Below, one piece after another: positions 54,695 through 63,883 of a DNA stretch of 64,000 nucleotides. This stretch comes from Nocardia sienata NBRC 100364 (GTDB lineage: Bacteria; Actinomycetota; Actinomycetes; Mycobacteriales; Mycobacteriaceae): assembly GCF_001613205.1 (NCBI RefSeq), contig NZ_BDBX01000041.1, positions 42,012 through 106,011 of the forward strand, given 5' to 3'. The translations under genes were made by a program, and so were the position numbers. The notes below the pieces were generated by a model, which was not told the origin of the DNA, searched no databases, and saw only the letters and a program-made list of their open reading frames with translations. Each line of letters starts with the position of its first letter. Position 1 is the stretch's first letter.

Positions 54695-56238
54695 ACGTCG
54701 TCTCCGCCTCGCTGTTCGCCGCCCTGGTTGTGGTGACCCTGCTGATCACCGCCTGGGCCGCACGGCAGAACAAATCCGCCGCCGACCACTACGTCGCCGG
54801 CGGCGCGCTCACCGGCCGGCAGAACGGTGTCGCCATCGCGGGGGATTTCATCTCCGCCGCGTCGTTCCTCGGGGTCACCGGGGCCATCGCGCTCACCGGG
54901 TTCAACGGTTTCTATCTCGCGGTGTTCGTCCCGGTCGCGTTCGTGCTGGCGCTGCTGCTCATCGCCGAGCCGCTGCGCAATCTCGGCCGTTTCACCTTGG
55001 CCGATGTCCTGGCCACTCGGTTCCCGGGTAAGGACGTCCGGTCGCTGATGGCGGTCAGCACCGTGGTGATCAGCGTGGTCTACCTGGTCTCGCAGCTGGT
55101 CGGTGCCGCGCTGCTGGTCTCGCTGCTGTTCGACCTGGACTACGCGGTCGCGGTGCTGATCATCGGCGCGCTCACCACCGCCTACACCCTGGTCGGCGGC
55201 ATGTTGGCGACCAGCTGGATCCAGATCATCAAAACCGGACTACTGCTCGTCTGCGCGGTGATCCTGTTCGTCCTGGTTCTGGTGCGCTTCGATTTCAACC
55301 CGTTCGGGCCGTTCAGTTCCGCGCTTGCCGAGTTCGGACAGCAGTTCGTCGCCCCGCAGCGCTCCGGTGGCGCGGCCTCCTTCGATCAGCTGTCGCAGAC
55401 GGTCGGGCTGGTGCTCGGCGTCCTCGGACTCCCGCATGTGATGGTCCGGTTCCTCACGGTGCCGAACGCGCAGCAGGCCCGCACCTCCGCCTACACCTCC
55501 ATCTGGATCTTCTTCGGTTTCTACCTGATGATCCCGGTCCTCGGGTACGGCGCCGCCGTCCTGGTCGGGCCCGAGGCCATCGCCGCGGAGAACAAGGGCG
55601 GTAACCTCGCCGTCGCGCAGCTCGCCGAAACCCTCGGCGGCGGAATACTGCTCGCGTTCGTCGCCGCGGTCGCGTTCGTGACCATCCTGGCCGCGCTGTC
55701 GGGGCTGGTCATCGCGACCTCCGGCGCCATCGCCCACGACCTGTACGGCCAGGTGCTGCGCAACGGGAAGGTCTCACCCACCGCACAGCATCGCGCGGCC
55801 CGGATCGCCACCGTCGCCACCTGTCTGGTCGGCGTCGCCATCGCGTTCGCCGCGCAACGCCAGAACGTGGCGTTCCTGGCCTCGCTCGGTATGTCCATCG
55901 CCGCCTGCGCCAACCTCCCGGCTCTGCTGCTGACTTTGTACTGGCGCCGGATGACCGCGCGGGCCGTGCTCTCGGGCATCGTGACCGGCCTGGTCCTCTC
56001 CATCGCGGTGATCGTGCTCAGTCCCGCTGTGCAGGGAGCGGATTCGCTGCTGCCGTTCTCCAATCCGGCGCTGGCGGTAGCGCCGATCTCCTTCCTGGTC
56101 TCCATCCTGGTGGCGCTCGCCACCGCACCGAAAGATGCCGAGGCAGCGGCCGCCGCCACCGTTTTCCGCTCGCTGCGCATCCGCGCACTGACCGGTCGTA
56201 CGGCGGAACCGCCTGCGCTGGAAACCGTGTCCTCCTGA
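54691..56238 (+). CDS. sodium:solute symporter (ActP-like)
   Basis: 515 residues, about 13 membrane segments. SSS family features: YVAGGALTGRQNGVAIAGDFISAASFLGVTGAIALTGF, ADVLATRFPGKDVR, GGMLATSWIQIIKTGLLL, GLPHVMVRFLTVPNAQQAR. ActP relatives move acetate and other short monocarboxylates. Located immediately after iacF on the same strand, it may carry indole-3-acetate or a pathway acid; that is inference from position. Confidence 0.9.
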   Translation: MNVVSASLFAALVVVTLLITAWAARQNKSAADHYVAGGALTGRQNGVAIAGDFISAASFLGVTGAIALTGFNGFYLAVFVPVAFVLALLLIAEPLRNLGRFTLADVLATRFPGKDVRSLMAVSTVVISVVYLVSQLVGAALLVSLLFDLDYAVAVLIIGALTTAYTLVGGMLATSWIQIIKTGLLLVCAVILFVLVLVRFDFNPFGPFSSALAEFGQQFVAPQRSGGAASFDQLSQTVGLVLGVLGLPHVMVRFLTVPNAQQARTSAYTSIWIFFGFYLMIPVLGYGAAVLVGPEAIAAENKGGNLAVAQLAETLGGGILLAFVAAVAFVTILAALSGLVIATSGAIAHDLYGQVLRNGKVSPTAQHRAARIATVATCLVGVAIAFAAQRQNVAFLASLGMSIAACANLPALLLTLYWRRMTARAVLSGIVTGLVLSIAVIVLSPAVQGADSLLPFSNPALAVAPISFLVSILVALATAPKDAEAAAAATVFRSLRIRALTGRTAEPPALETVSS

Positions 56239-56247
56239 CACCGGTTC

Positions 56248-56290
56248 GTCGATGCCGGCCACATCGTGATGAGGGGTGGCCGGCATCGAC
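56248..56290. terminator. strong bidirectional hairpin terminator
   Basis: Perfect 15-bp arms GTCGATGCCGGCCAC / GTGGCCGGCATCGAC with a 13-nt loop, sitting 9 bp after the symporter stop and 18 bp before the end of the convergent MFS gene. Confidence 0.85.
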
Positions 56291-56308
56291 ATGCCCGATT
56301 CGTGTCCA

Positions 56309-57721
56309 CTAGCCGGACTGCTCCAGCGGTTTCGCGTCGGCCGGGAACCCGCCGCGTCCTGCATGATCACCGGTGCCCACGGGCGCGGCGAGCCGGGACC
56401 GGAACGATTTCCCGACCGCCAGCGGCGCGGTCTCCTTGCCCTTCAGCAGTGCGAACAGGCTGATCAGCATGAGCGCTGCGGCGTAGAACCCGACCGGGAC
56501 CACGCTGCCGGTACCGCTCACGATCCGGTTCGCGACCATCGGCGCGATACCGCCGCCGACCACCGCCCCGACCTGGTAGCCGATACCCACGCCGCTGTAG
56601 CGCTGGGTCACCGGAAACTGTTCGGCGAACATGGTGAACATCGGCCCGTATACGAACCCGGTCAAGGTGAATCCGATACAGATCACCGCGATACAGGCCA
56701 GGAACGAGCCGTGCGCGGTGACCCAGAACAGCACTGGAGCGAAGACCGCAGCCGAAGTCATACCGAAGCCGATCACCGTTTTGCGGCCCAGCCGGTCGGA
56801 CAGATGGCTGCCGAGTACCACAGTCGCGGCGTGGCAGGCGAGGGCGGCGGTGATTCCCCAGACCACTTGTGAACGGGAGAATCCCCGGCCCGGGTCGGGT
56901 TCGGTCAGGAAGGACAACATGAAGGTGAACAGCAGGAACGCGTAGCAGTTCTGGCCGATGTTCACGCCCGCGGCGCGGAGCACCCCACGCCAATCCTGGC
57001 GCAGGACCGCCAGGCCACGCGGCGCCGGCCGGTCCGTACCGGAACCCGCGCCGGCGAAATCCGGTGTCTCGGAGATCCGCGTCCGCGTCCAGATACCGAT
57101 GATCAGCACGACGCCACCTACCAGGAACGGAATCCGCCAACCCCACGCAATCACCTGATCCATCGGAAGCAACAGCACGAGCGCGAAGGCGGTATTCGCC
57201 AGGATCGCGCCGACCGGCGATCCGAGCGTGACGAAACATCCGTAGAGCCCGCGGCGGGACGCGGGCGCGTGCTCGGCCGCCAGCAGCACCGCTCCGCCGA
57301 TCTCGCCGCCCCGCGATATACCGTGCAGCATCCGCAGGAAGATGAGGATCAACGGCGCGGCGATCCCGATCGCCCGCGAGTCGGGCACCAGGCCCATGAC
57401 CAGAGTGGCCGATCCCATCAGGATGAACGCGGTGGTGAGCGCCGCGCGCCGACCGAACCGGTCCCCGTAGTGCCCGAAGATCACCGCGCCGACCGGCGCC
57501 ATGACAAAGCCGATGGCGAAGGTGGCGAAACCGAGGAAGGTGCCGAACCACGGATCGTCGGTGTCGAAATACACCTTGTTGAACACCAGCGCCGTGGCGG
57601 TGCCGTAGATCGCGAAATCGTAGAACTCGAGGATGGTGCCGACCCCGGACGCGATCGCCAGTTTCATCGGGCGCTCGCGTGTTCTCGCGGACGCGAGTTC
57701 GGGTGAATTCAAAGCTGTCAC
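56309..57721 (-). CDS. MFS transporter, metabolite:H+ symporter (MHS) type
   Basis: 470 residues with 12 predicted membrane helices. ILEFYDFAIYGTATALVFNKVYF at the start, GHYGDRFGRRAAL after helix 2, RMLHGISRGGEIGGAVLLAAEHAPASRRGLYG and GSHLSDRLGRK are MHS signatures (ProP/KgtP/ShiA-like). Uptake of an organic acid or zwitterion is expected. GTG start with GAGGAG upstream, 13 nt after the hydroxyacyl-CoA dehydrogenase gene, so part of that operon. Note SRGGE where many relatives have GQGGE. Confidence 0.9.
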   Translation of the reverse strand: MTALNSPELASARTRERPMKLAIASGVGTILEFYDFAIYGTATALVFNKVYFDTDDPWFGTFLGFATFAIGFVMAPVGAVIFGHYGDRFGRRAALTTAFILMGSATLVMGLVPDSRAIGIAAPLILIFLRMLHGISRGGEIGGAVLLAAEHAPASRRGLYGCFVTLGSPVGAILANTAFALVLLLPMDQVIAWGWRIPFLVGGVVLIIGIWTRTRISETPDFAGAGSGTDRPAPRGLAVLRQDWRGVLRAAGVNIGQNCYAFLLFTFMLSFLTEPDPGRGFSRSQVVWGITAALACHAATVVLGSHLSDRLGRKTVIGFGMTSAAVFAPVLFWVTAHGSFLACIAVICIGFTLTGFVYGPMFTMFAEQFPVTQRYSGVGIGYQVGAVVGGGIAPMVANRIVSGTGSVVPVGFYAAALMLISLFALLKGKETAPLAVGKSFRSRLAAPVGTGDHAGRGGFPADAKPLEQSG

Positions 57722-57734
57722 AGCCGTCTCCTCA

Positions 57735-58775
57735 TCAGTTCTGCGACCCGCCGGTGGGGCGTGCCGAGAGAATTCCCGCGGCGGCTCGGCCGTTGTGCCG
57801 CGGGAGGTCGTCGTACCTGTGTAGTTGTCCCGTCGCGTCGAGGACCTGCGCGAAATCCGCGATGCGCTGGGCCCGGTAGTCGTCGCGCGCGGTATCGGCG
57901 ATGTCGTAGAAACCGCCGCCGTCGGTGGTGCCGCGGCGGCCGTCGGCCATGTTCTGCTCGACCAGGGAGGCGGGTGCGAAACGCTCACCGAGTTCGCCAC
58001 GCAGATAGTTGGAGGCGTGGAACAGGGTGTCGCACCCGCCCCAGTCGATGAACTCGAGCAGGCCGAGTACAGCGAATCGCGACCCGAATCCGATCCGGAC
58101 GGCGCGGTCGATCTCCGCGGCACTGGCCACGCCCTCCTCGACCATCCGGACGGCTTCGTTCATCACCAGCGCCTGCAGCCGCGGCACGATGTAGCCCGGC
58201 GACGCGGCACAGACCACCGGTGTCTTGCCGACCGCCGACAACAGCGCGCAGGTCGCCTCGACCACTGCGGGTGCCGTCGCGGCACTCGGGCTCACCTCCA
58301 CCAGCGGCATCAGGTCGGCGGGGTTGAGCCAGTGGGCGTTGAGCAGTCGCTGCGGCCGCGCGACGAATTCGGCGAGGCGGCTCACGAGGAAACTGGAGGT
58401 GGTCGAGGCGATGGGCGTATCCGGGCCGACTGTGGATTCGATCCACGACAGGGCCGTGCGCTTGACCTCGAGGACTTCGGGCACCGCTTCGAAGACGAGG
58501 CCGGCCTCCGCCATGGCACCGGCCGCGACGTCCCGGCTCACCATCCGGATCCGGCCGAGCACCTCCGGCAGATCGGATTCGGCCAGCAGCCCGAGCCGCA
58601 CCTTCCGCTCCAGCGACGCCCGGATCTCGGCCCGGGCCGCCGCGAGATACGCCTCGCCGGCGGCGCCGCGATCCCTAAGGTCGACGACGGTCACCTCGAC
58701 CTTCCCGAAACCGAGGGCCGCCGCGATGCCCTGCCCCATGCGGCCCGCGCCGGCCACCGCGACCGCGGCCGTCAC
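57735..58775 (-). CDS. 3-hydroxyacyl-CoA dehydrogenase family protein
   Basis: 346 residues: NAD loop VAGAGRMGQGIAAALGF, IASTTSSFLVSRLAEFVARPQRLLNAHWLNPADLMPLVEVSPS, and C-terminal GFGSRFAVLGLLEFIDWGG. Catalytic His is in NAHWLNP. The single C-terminal domain is like L-gulonate dehydrogenase/lambda-crystallin or 3-hydroxybutyryl-CoA dehydrogenases. GTG start overlaps the opine-dehydrogenase-like gene (GTGA). Substrate not assignable. Confidence 0.85.
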   Translation of the reverse strand: MTAAVAVAGAGRMGQGIAAALGFGKVEVTVVDLRDRGAAGEAYLAAARAEIRASLERKVRLGLLAESDLPEVLGRIRMVSRDVAAGAMAEAGLVFEAVPEVLEVKRTALSWIESTVGPDTPIASTTSSFLVSRLAEFVARPQRLLNAHWLNPADLMPLVEVSPSAATAPAVVEATCALLSAVGKTPVVCAASPGYIVPRLQALVMNEAVRMVEEGVASAAEIDRAVRIGFGSRFAVLGLLEFIDWGGCDTLFHASNYLRGELGERFAPASLVEQNMADGRRGTTDGGGFYDIADTARDDYRAQRIADFAQVLDATGQLHRYDDLPRHNGRAAAGILSARPTGGSQN

Positions 58776-59872
58776 CGCGAGAACCCTTCGTGCAGAAGCT
58801 GCTTCATTCCGTCGCTGTCCAGCCCGTCCAGCCCCAGGGCGGCCAGTGTCCGGCCGCCGCTGTCCGCGGACCGGCCGGTGATCGCCCCGGCGATGGCCAG
58901 GAGGCCGCTTGCCACCGGTGTCGGTACGCCCGCCCAGCGGCCCACCGAGGTGAGCAGCGCGAGCCCGATCTCGACATCCTCGGTCATGTACCGGTGGGTG
59001 TGCAGGTCGATGTTCTCGCGCCAGTCGCCGCTGTCGGTCAGCTTGTCGTGCGCGGCGTTGCCGTACATCCATTCGTCGCCGTCCGCGGTGTAGTGGTCCG
59101 CGAGGGGAAAATGCGGTGCGGCGTATCCCAGCGCGGTGCGGATGGCGATACGTTCGGCGTCGAGGGCGGTGGTGACCCGGCGTATGGCATCCTGGGTGCC
59201 CTCGTTGTGAATGTCCCAGGCCGCGAAGTGCTGCAGCGGACCGGCGTTCATGAGGATCAACGGCGGGTGGATGATCGGGCCCGCGTTCATCAAGGCCCCG
59301 CTCAGCGCGTCCTCGACCGGCTCGACCGGATAGATCTGCGCGAGCACCGCCAGCGCGCGCTCGCTGTCGCGGGCCGGGAGTACCCCGGTGGGTAGCCGCG
59401 TGGCGTAGCCGCTCACCACGACCCGGTCGTCGCCGTGCTTGCGTGCGAGGTAGGGGAGGGTTCCGGTCTCGGCGAAGGCGACCTCGGCCGGGTTGCCGGC
59501 GGCGGCCACCGCCCGCGCGAAGACCACCGAACCGAAGCTGCCCGGCGGCAGATACACCACCTGCCCGTCGGTCAGATGCGGCGCTATGCGCTCGGCGAGG
59601 TCAGGATGGGAAAAGGCAGGGATCGGCACGAGGACGATCTCCGCGCCGGCCACCGCACGCCCGAGATCGGCTTCGAGGGTGATGCGACCCGCGGAACCGA
59701 TCGGCAGCCTGTGGTGCCCGCGGTGGTCGTCGACCCGAATTTCGCCCGCGTCGAGCAGCGGTGCGAAAGCGTTGTGATCACGCCGCCACCAGATGACGTC
59801 GTGGCCTTTCTCGCGCATATCGGCCACTGCCGCATATGAGCCGTGTCCGCCGCCGATGACCGTGATTCTCAT
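58772..59872 (-). CDS. octopine/nopaline dehydrogenase-family protein
   Basis: 366 residues: MRITVIGGGHGSYAAVADM Rossmann start, VYLPPGSFGSVVFARAV, ETGTLPYLARKHGDDRV, MNAGPIIHPPLILMNAGPLQHF and the C-terminal helical domain typical of the NAD/NADP octopine/nopaline dehydrogenase family. Opine dehydrogenases join an amino acid and a keto acid reductively or run in reverse. With the MHS transporter and hydroxyacyl dehydrogenase it could form a small catabolic unit for an opine-like compound. ATG with GGAGG upstream. Confidence 0.85.
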   Translation of the reverse strand: MRITVIGGGHGSYAAVADMREKGHDVIWWRRDHNAFAPLLDAGEIRVDDHRGHHRLPIGSAGRITLEADLGRAVAGAEIVLVPIPAFSHPDLAERIAPHLTDGQVVYLPPGSFGSVVFARAVAAAGNPAEVAFAETGTLPYLARKHGDDRVVVSGYATRLPTGVLPARDSERALAVLAQIYPVEPVEDALSGALMNAGPIIHPPLILMNAGPLQHFAAWDIHNEGTQDAIRRVTTALDAERIAIRTALGYAAPHFPLADHYTADGDEWMYGNAAHDKLTDSGDWRENIDLHTHRYMTEDVEIGLALLTSVGRWAGVPTPVASGLLAIAGAITGRSADSGGRTLAALGLDGLDSDGMKQLLHEGFSR

Positions 59873-59991
59873 TCCGATAACCTCCTCGATCGGCGACCGA
59901 CCGAAAGTCGCCGAAATCTGGATTCGAACGTTAAAGATGCGTTCGCCGACATTTCTCGGCATGTTGAGAACTGCAGACAGAAGGCCACCCG

Positions 59992-61020
59992 GTGAAGGAT
60001 TCTTACGTGCCAGACGATATTGATTTCCGGATCGTTCACGCGCTCCAGTCCGCGCCGCGCGCTCCGTGGGGCGCTGTCGGCGATGTCGCGGGCGTCAGCG
60101 CGCCGACCGCCGCCCGCCGCTGGGAGCGGTTGGTCGACAGCGGCCTCGCGTGGATCGTCACCTACCCGGGCCCGGCGTATCTCAATACGCAGTGTGCGGC
60201 CTTCGTGGAGGTCCAGGTGGCCGAGCGTGGCCCGGATCTGATGCAGGAGCTCTCCCGGGACGGCAAGGTCGCGACCATCCAGCGCACCGCCGGTGATGGG
60301 GACCTGCTTCTGACTGTCATGACCTTCGATCTCGACACCCTCGGTGACTGGGTGCAGCAGTTGTCGGGATCTCCCATGGTCTCGCGCACGCGTACGCGCG
60401 TGGTTATGCAGGTGTTCGGGGAGAGCGAACGCTGGCGGGTGCGCGCTCTCGACGTCGGCGAGGAGTCCACGCTGTCCCGATACCGCCCGCCTCCCCGTCC
60501 TCTGGTCCATCAACCGGACGCGGTGGATCTGGCGTTGATCGCCGCGCTCGCGGCCGATGGCCGCCGGTCGGCCGTCGAACTCGCCGAGGTCTGTGGGATC
60601 AGCCCAGCTGCCGTCCGGCGCCGGCTGACCTACCTTGTCGCCGAGCGGATCCTCTCCATTCGCTGCGAGGTCGCCCACGTACTCGGCGGATGGCCGGTGA
60701 CCGCCAATATCTGGGCCCGTGCCACGCCACGCACACTCGGCACGCTCATCGACGCGCTCGACTCGTTCCCCCAGATACGCGTCTGCTGTGAGGTGACAGG
60801 AACCGCCAACGTACTGATGACGGTGTGGTTGCGGCAGATCAGTGAGCTGTCGCGCCTCGAGCACGAGCTCGAGGCGCAGGTGCCCGGCCTCGTGATCACG
60901 GACCGCAGTATCACCCTCGAAACGCCCAAGCGGCTGGGCTCTCTACTCGATCGCGCGGGCCGCTGCATCGTTTTCCATCCGCTGGAACTGCTGACCACCT
61001 GCCGCCCTGCGACAGTATGA
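59992..61020 (+). CDS. Lrp/AsnC-family regulator with two tandem modules
   Basis: 342 residues, two copies of an AsnC-type unit: HTH-like DDIDFRIVHALQSAPRAPWGAVGDVAGVSAPTAARRWERL with its ligand domain, then VDLALIAALAADGRRSAVELAEVCGISPAAVRRRLTYL with a second. Double Lrp proteins occur in actinobacteria. Divergent from the opine-dehydrogenase/hydroxyacyl-dehydrogenase/MHS operon (119 bp apart), so it is the probable regulator of that set, with an amino-acid-like effector. GTG start. Confidence 0.85.
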   Translation: MKDSYVPDDIDFRIVHALQSAPRAPWGAVGDVAGVSAPTAARRWERLVDSGLAWIVTYPGPAYLNTQCAAFVEVQVAERGPDLMQELSRDGKVATIQRTAGDGDLLLTVMTFDLDTLGDWVQQLSGSPMVSRTRTRVVMQVFGESERWRVRALDVGEESTLSRYRPPPRPLVHQPDAVDLALIAALAADGRRSAVELAEVCGISPAAVRRRLTYLVAERILSIRCEVAHVLGGWPVTANIWARATPRTLGTLIDALDSFPQIRVCCEVTGTANVLMTVWLRQISELSRLEHELEAQVPGLVITDRSITLETPKRLGSLLDRAGRCIVFHPLELLTTCRPATV

Positions 61021-61259
61021 CGCCGTGCCGGGGCCACACTGTCAACCGCGCCGGGCCACCGCCCCGTGCTCGAGTCCATCGGTCGGCTCGCCGTCGAGGA
61101 CTCTGGGTGCTCTGGGCCACCACGGGCGCCGCCTTTGGTCTGGTCCTCAGCGGCGCCCAGCGCGATCACCCGTCGTGGGGGCGATGGTCTTCCTCGACGT
61201 ACCGATTGCGGTCGGCGTCCTCGACGGATCCGCTCGGTCGTCGAGAGCTGATCGCGTCG

Positions 61260-61525
61260 TTACGGAGATGCGAGATCGCGCAGGTACCGGCACACCTCGC
61301 CGATCGCCTGCTCGGTCTGCGTGAACACGCCGACCTCGGTGAAGAAGCCATGGAAGACCCCGGTGTACCTGGTCGACGACACCGCGACGCCCTCGTCCCG
61401 CAGCCGCCGCGCATACGCCTCGGCATCGTCGCGGATCGGATCGACCTCGGCGGTGATGACCAGCGCGGGCGGTAGACCGTGCAACGACTCCGCGCGCATC
61501 GGTGCCGCGAACGGGTCGCCACCGG
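61260..61525 (-). pseudogene. alpha/beta hydrolase (HSL-type esterase), C-terminal fragment
   Basis: About 85 residues: DPFAAPMRAESLHGLPPALV, then TAEVDPIRDDAEAYARRLRDEG with the catalytic Asp and TGVFHGFFTEVGVF with the catalytic His, ending RYLRDLASP. The nucleophile Ser, oxyanion HGGG region and everything N-terminal are gone, replaced at about 61,525 by an unrelated gene fragment in the opposite direction. Confidence 0.75.
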
Positions 61526-61529
61526 CGTG

Positions 61530-62116
61530 TCCGGCACTTCGACGAGATGATCTCCGGCTTTCCCGAGATCGATCGGGAGAGCGCCCGCACACTGGGCGCG
61601 AAAATCGCCTCGAACCGGGACGAGTTGCTGCCCGGGCTGACCGACGCCGACATCATCGCCACCTTTCAGGACTACCTCGGGCAGTGGCTGCTCGACCGGC
61701 TCGGCGCGGTGGTCCGGCGCCAGTTTCCCGGAGAGCGGCCCAACCGGGCCGACTACCGGCCGGTCGCCCCGATCTGCCTCGAGGAACGCGCGTCCGAGGT
61801 GTTCACTCCCGGCACCGCGGACCCCTACATGCTCTTCGAGCACCGATTGCGGCCCGGCTGGGCCGAGCGCGTTCCGGCAGTTGTCCACCTCGATGGCACC
61901 GCCCGACTGCAGACCATCGGCGAAAACGACCACTCCGCCGCCGCGCGAGTGCTGGCGGCCTACGCCGAGATCAGCGGGGTGCCTGTGATATGCAACACCA
62001 GCGCCAATCTCGGGGGACGTGGCTTTTTCCCCGACCTCGCCTCTGCCGCCCGCTGGGGTGGTACGCGATATATCTGGTCGGAAGGCGTGCTGTACACGAA
62101 CCCGAACACACGGTGA
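61530..62116 (+). pseudogene. carbamoyltransferase (NodU/TobZ family) fragment
   Basis: About 195 residues. RPVAPICLEERASEVFTPG, DPYMLFEHRLRPG, VPAVVHLDGTARLQTIG and GVPVICNTSANLGGRG match the C-terminal YrdC-related part of O-carbamoyltransferases. The preceding ADIIATFQDYLGQWLLDRL resembles the middle of the Kae1-like domain, but the segment between them and the entire N-terminal part are missing. Full enzymes are about 550-600 residues. Probably a deletion product; a non-catalytic short protein cannot be ruled out. Confidence 0.65.
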
Positions 62117-62164
62117 CGGACACGCTCGAGACGCGGTGGAATCGAAAGGCGGAGTGGAAACCAC

Positions 62165-63883
62165 ATGGTCGGTGATCTGGCGGACGCGCCTCCCGGTTCG
62201 GCTCGGGGGCTGCTCGTGGACGTGTTGCGGCGCAACATCGGGGCGGTGGCAGCCTGCTTCGCGCTGCTTTCGGCCTGGCAGCTGGCCGAGGCCATGGTCC
62301 CTGTCGTGGTGGGCGAGTTCATCGACCACGCCGTCGTCCCTGGCGACGTCCATGCCTTGATCGGCTGGGGCGCGCTGCTGGCCATCGTGTTCGCCGCGCT
62401 GATGTTCTTCTACCGGTACGGCGCGCTCATCGCATACCGGACCGACCAACTCGAGGCGCACCGCCTCCGGGTCGATATCGCCAGGCATGTGCTGCGCCCG
62501 CTCGGCCCGCGCACCGGCCGGCTTCCCGGCGCGACCGTGTCCCTGGCCACGATCGATGCTGACGGCGTCGGCACGCTCACCCGGTCGGCGGGCGACACCT
62601 TCGCCTCGGCGGTGGCCGTGACGGTCAGCGCCGTGGTTCTGATCAGGACCGACCTGGTCATCGGTCTGAAGGTGCTACTCGGCGTGCCGCTCGTGCTCCT
62701 CGCCACTCAGTTGATCACCCCGGTCATCGCCCGCCGCAGCCGCGAGCAGCGTGGACAGGTGGCGGACACTGCGGCGGCGGCCGCGGACCTCGTGCGCGGC
62801 CTGCGCGCGGTCAAGGGTATCGGAGCCGAGAACGAGGCCACTGCGCGCTATCGGCAGCGCAGCAGGGTCGCCCAGGACGCGGGCATCCGGATGGCCGGAT
62901 CCCAGGCGCTGATGCAGGCGGTAACTACCGGATTGAGCGGGCTTTTCCTGGCCGTAGTGACACTGCTGGCCGGACAGCGGGCTCTCGAGCACGACATCAC
63001 CGTGGGCCAGCTGATCGCGATCGTCGGTCTCACCCAGTTCCTCGCCGTGCCCGTACAGGCTCTGGGTCAGATCGGCGCCCTGGTGGCGGACGGCTACGCC
63101 TGCGCCGGCCGAATCGTCGAGTTCCTGCGCACCCCACCGCTGCTGACCGTGGGGTCCGCGCGGCCGGAGCGGACGGACCCGGAAATCGCATTGGAGAAGG
63201 TCACTGTCGGCGCGCTACGCGATTTCTCGCTGGTGTCGCGGCCCGGCGAACTGCTCTGCATGGCGGTCGACGATCCGGCCACCACCAGAACTCTTATGCA
63301 GCTGCTGGCCGGCGAGATTCCTACCGCGGATGTCTCCGGTGAGGTGCGTCTCGACGGGGACGCGCTCAGTTCCCTGAGCATTCCGGCGCGCGGCGAGCGC
63401 CTGCTGGTCAATCCGCACCAGACAGATCTGCTGCGCGGAACGCTGCGCGGCAACCTTGACCCGAACGGTCGGCACGAGGATTCCGACCTCGCGCCGTTCC
63501 TTACCGCAGCGGCCGCCCACGACATCGTGCGGCTTCAGGAGAGTGGCCTCGACCAGCCGGTGGCAGCGAAGGGCAGCACCTACTCCGGCGGCCAGCGGCA
63601 GCGGATCGCGCTCGCCCGGGCGCTGGCGTCCGAATCCTCGATCCTCGTGCTGGACAACCCTACGACTTCGGTGGACGCGGTGACCGAGCAACGCATCGCC
63701 ATCGGCATCAGAGAGCTGCGACACCGCGCCGATTCGCGCATCACCTGGATCATCACCACCAGCCCCGCAGTGCTTGCCCAGGCTGACCGGGTGGTGTATG
63801 TGGCAGACGGTCGGGTGGCCGACAGCGGAACGCACCGCGAGCTTCTCGATCGGCCGGAGTATAAGGACCTGGTGCTTCGATGA
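62165..63883 (+). CDS. ABC exporter half with degenerate nucleotide-binding site
   Basis: 572 residues: six-helix membrane domain (about 20-300) followed by an ATPase domain. The Walker A position reads AVDDPATTRTL with no GK[ST]; the Walker B region ILVLDNPTTSVD has Asn instead of the catalytic Glu. The signature YSGGQRQRIALARAL and the switch His region are partly kept. In heterodimeric exporters this signature would complete the active ATP site of the partner, whose gene overlaps by ATGA. Substrate unknown; it may belong to a biosynthetic cluster continuing beyond the window. Confidence 0.88.
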   Translation: MVGDLADAPPGSARGLLVDVLRRNIGAVAACFALLSAWQLAEAMVPVVVGEFIDHAVVPGDVHALIGWGALLAIVFAALMFFYRYGALIAYRTDQLEAHRLRVDIARHVLRPLGPRTGRLPGATVSLATIDADGVGTLTRSAGDTFASAVAVTVSAVVLIRTDLVIGLKVLLGVPLVLLATQLITPVIARRSREQRGQVADTAAAAADLVRGLRAVKGIGAENEATARYRQRSRVAQDAGIRMAGSQALMQAVTTGLSGLFLAVVTLLAGQRALEHDITVGQLIAIVGLTQFLAVPVQALGQIGALVADGYACAGRIVEFLRTPPLLTVGSARPERTDPEIALEKVTVGALRDFSLVSRPGELLCMAVDDPATTRTLMQLLAGEIPTADVSGEVRLDGDALSSLSIPARGERLLVNPHQTDLLRGTLRGNLDPNGRHEDSDLAPFLTAAAAHDIVRLQESGLDQPVAAKGSTYSGGQRQRIALARALASESSILVLDNPTTSVDAVTEQRIAIGIRELRHRADSRITWIITTSPAVLAQADRVVYVADGRVADSGTHRELLDRPEYKDLVLR

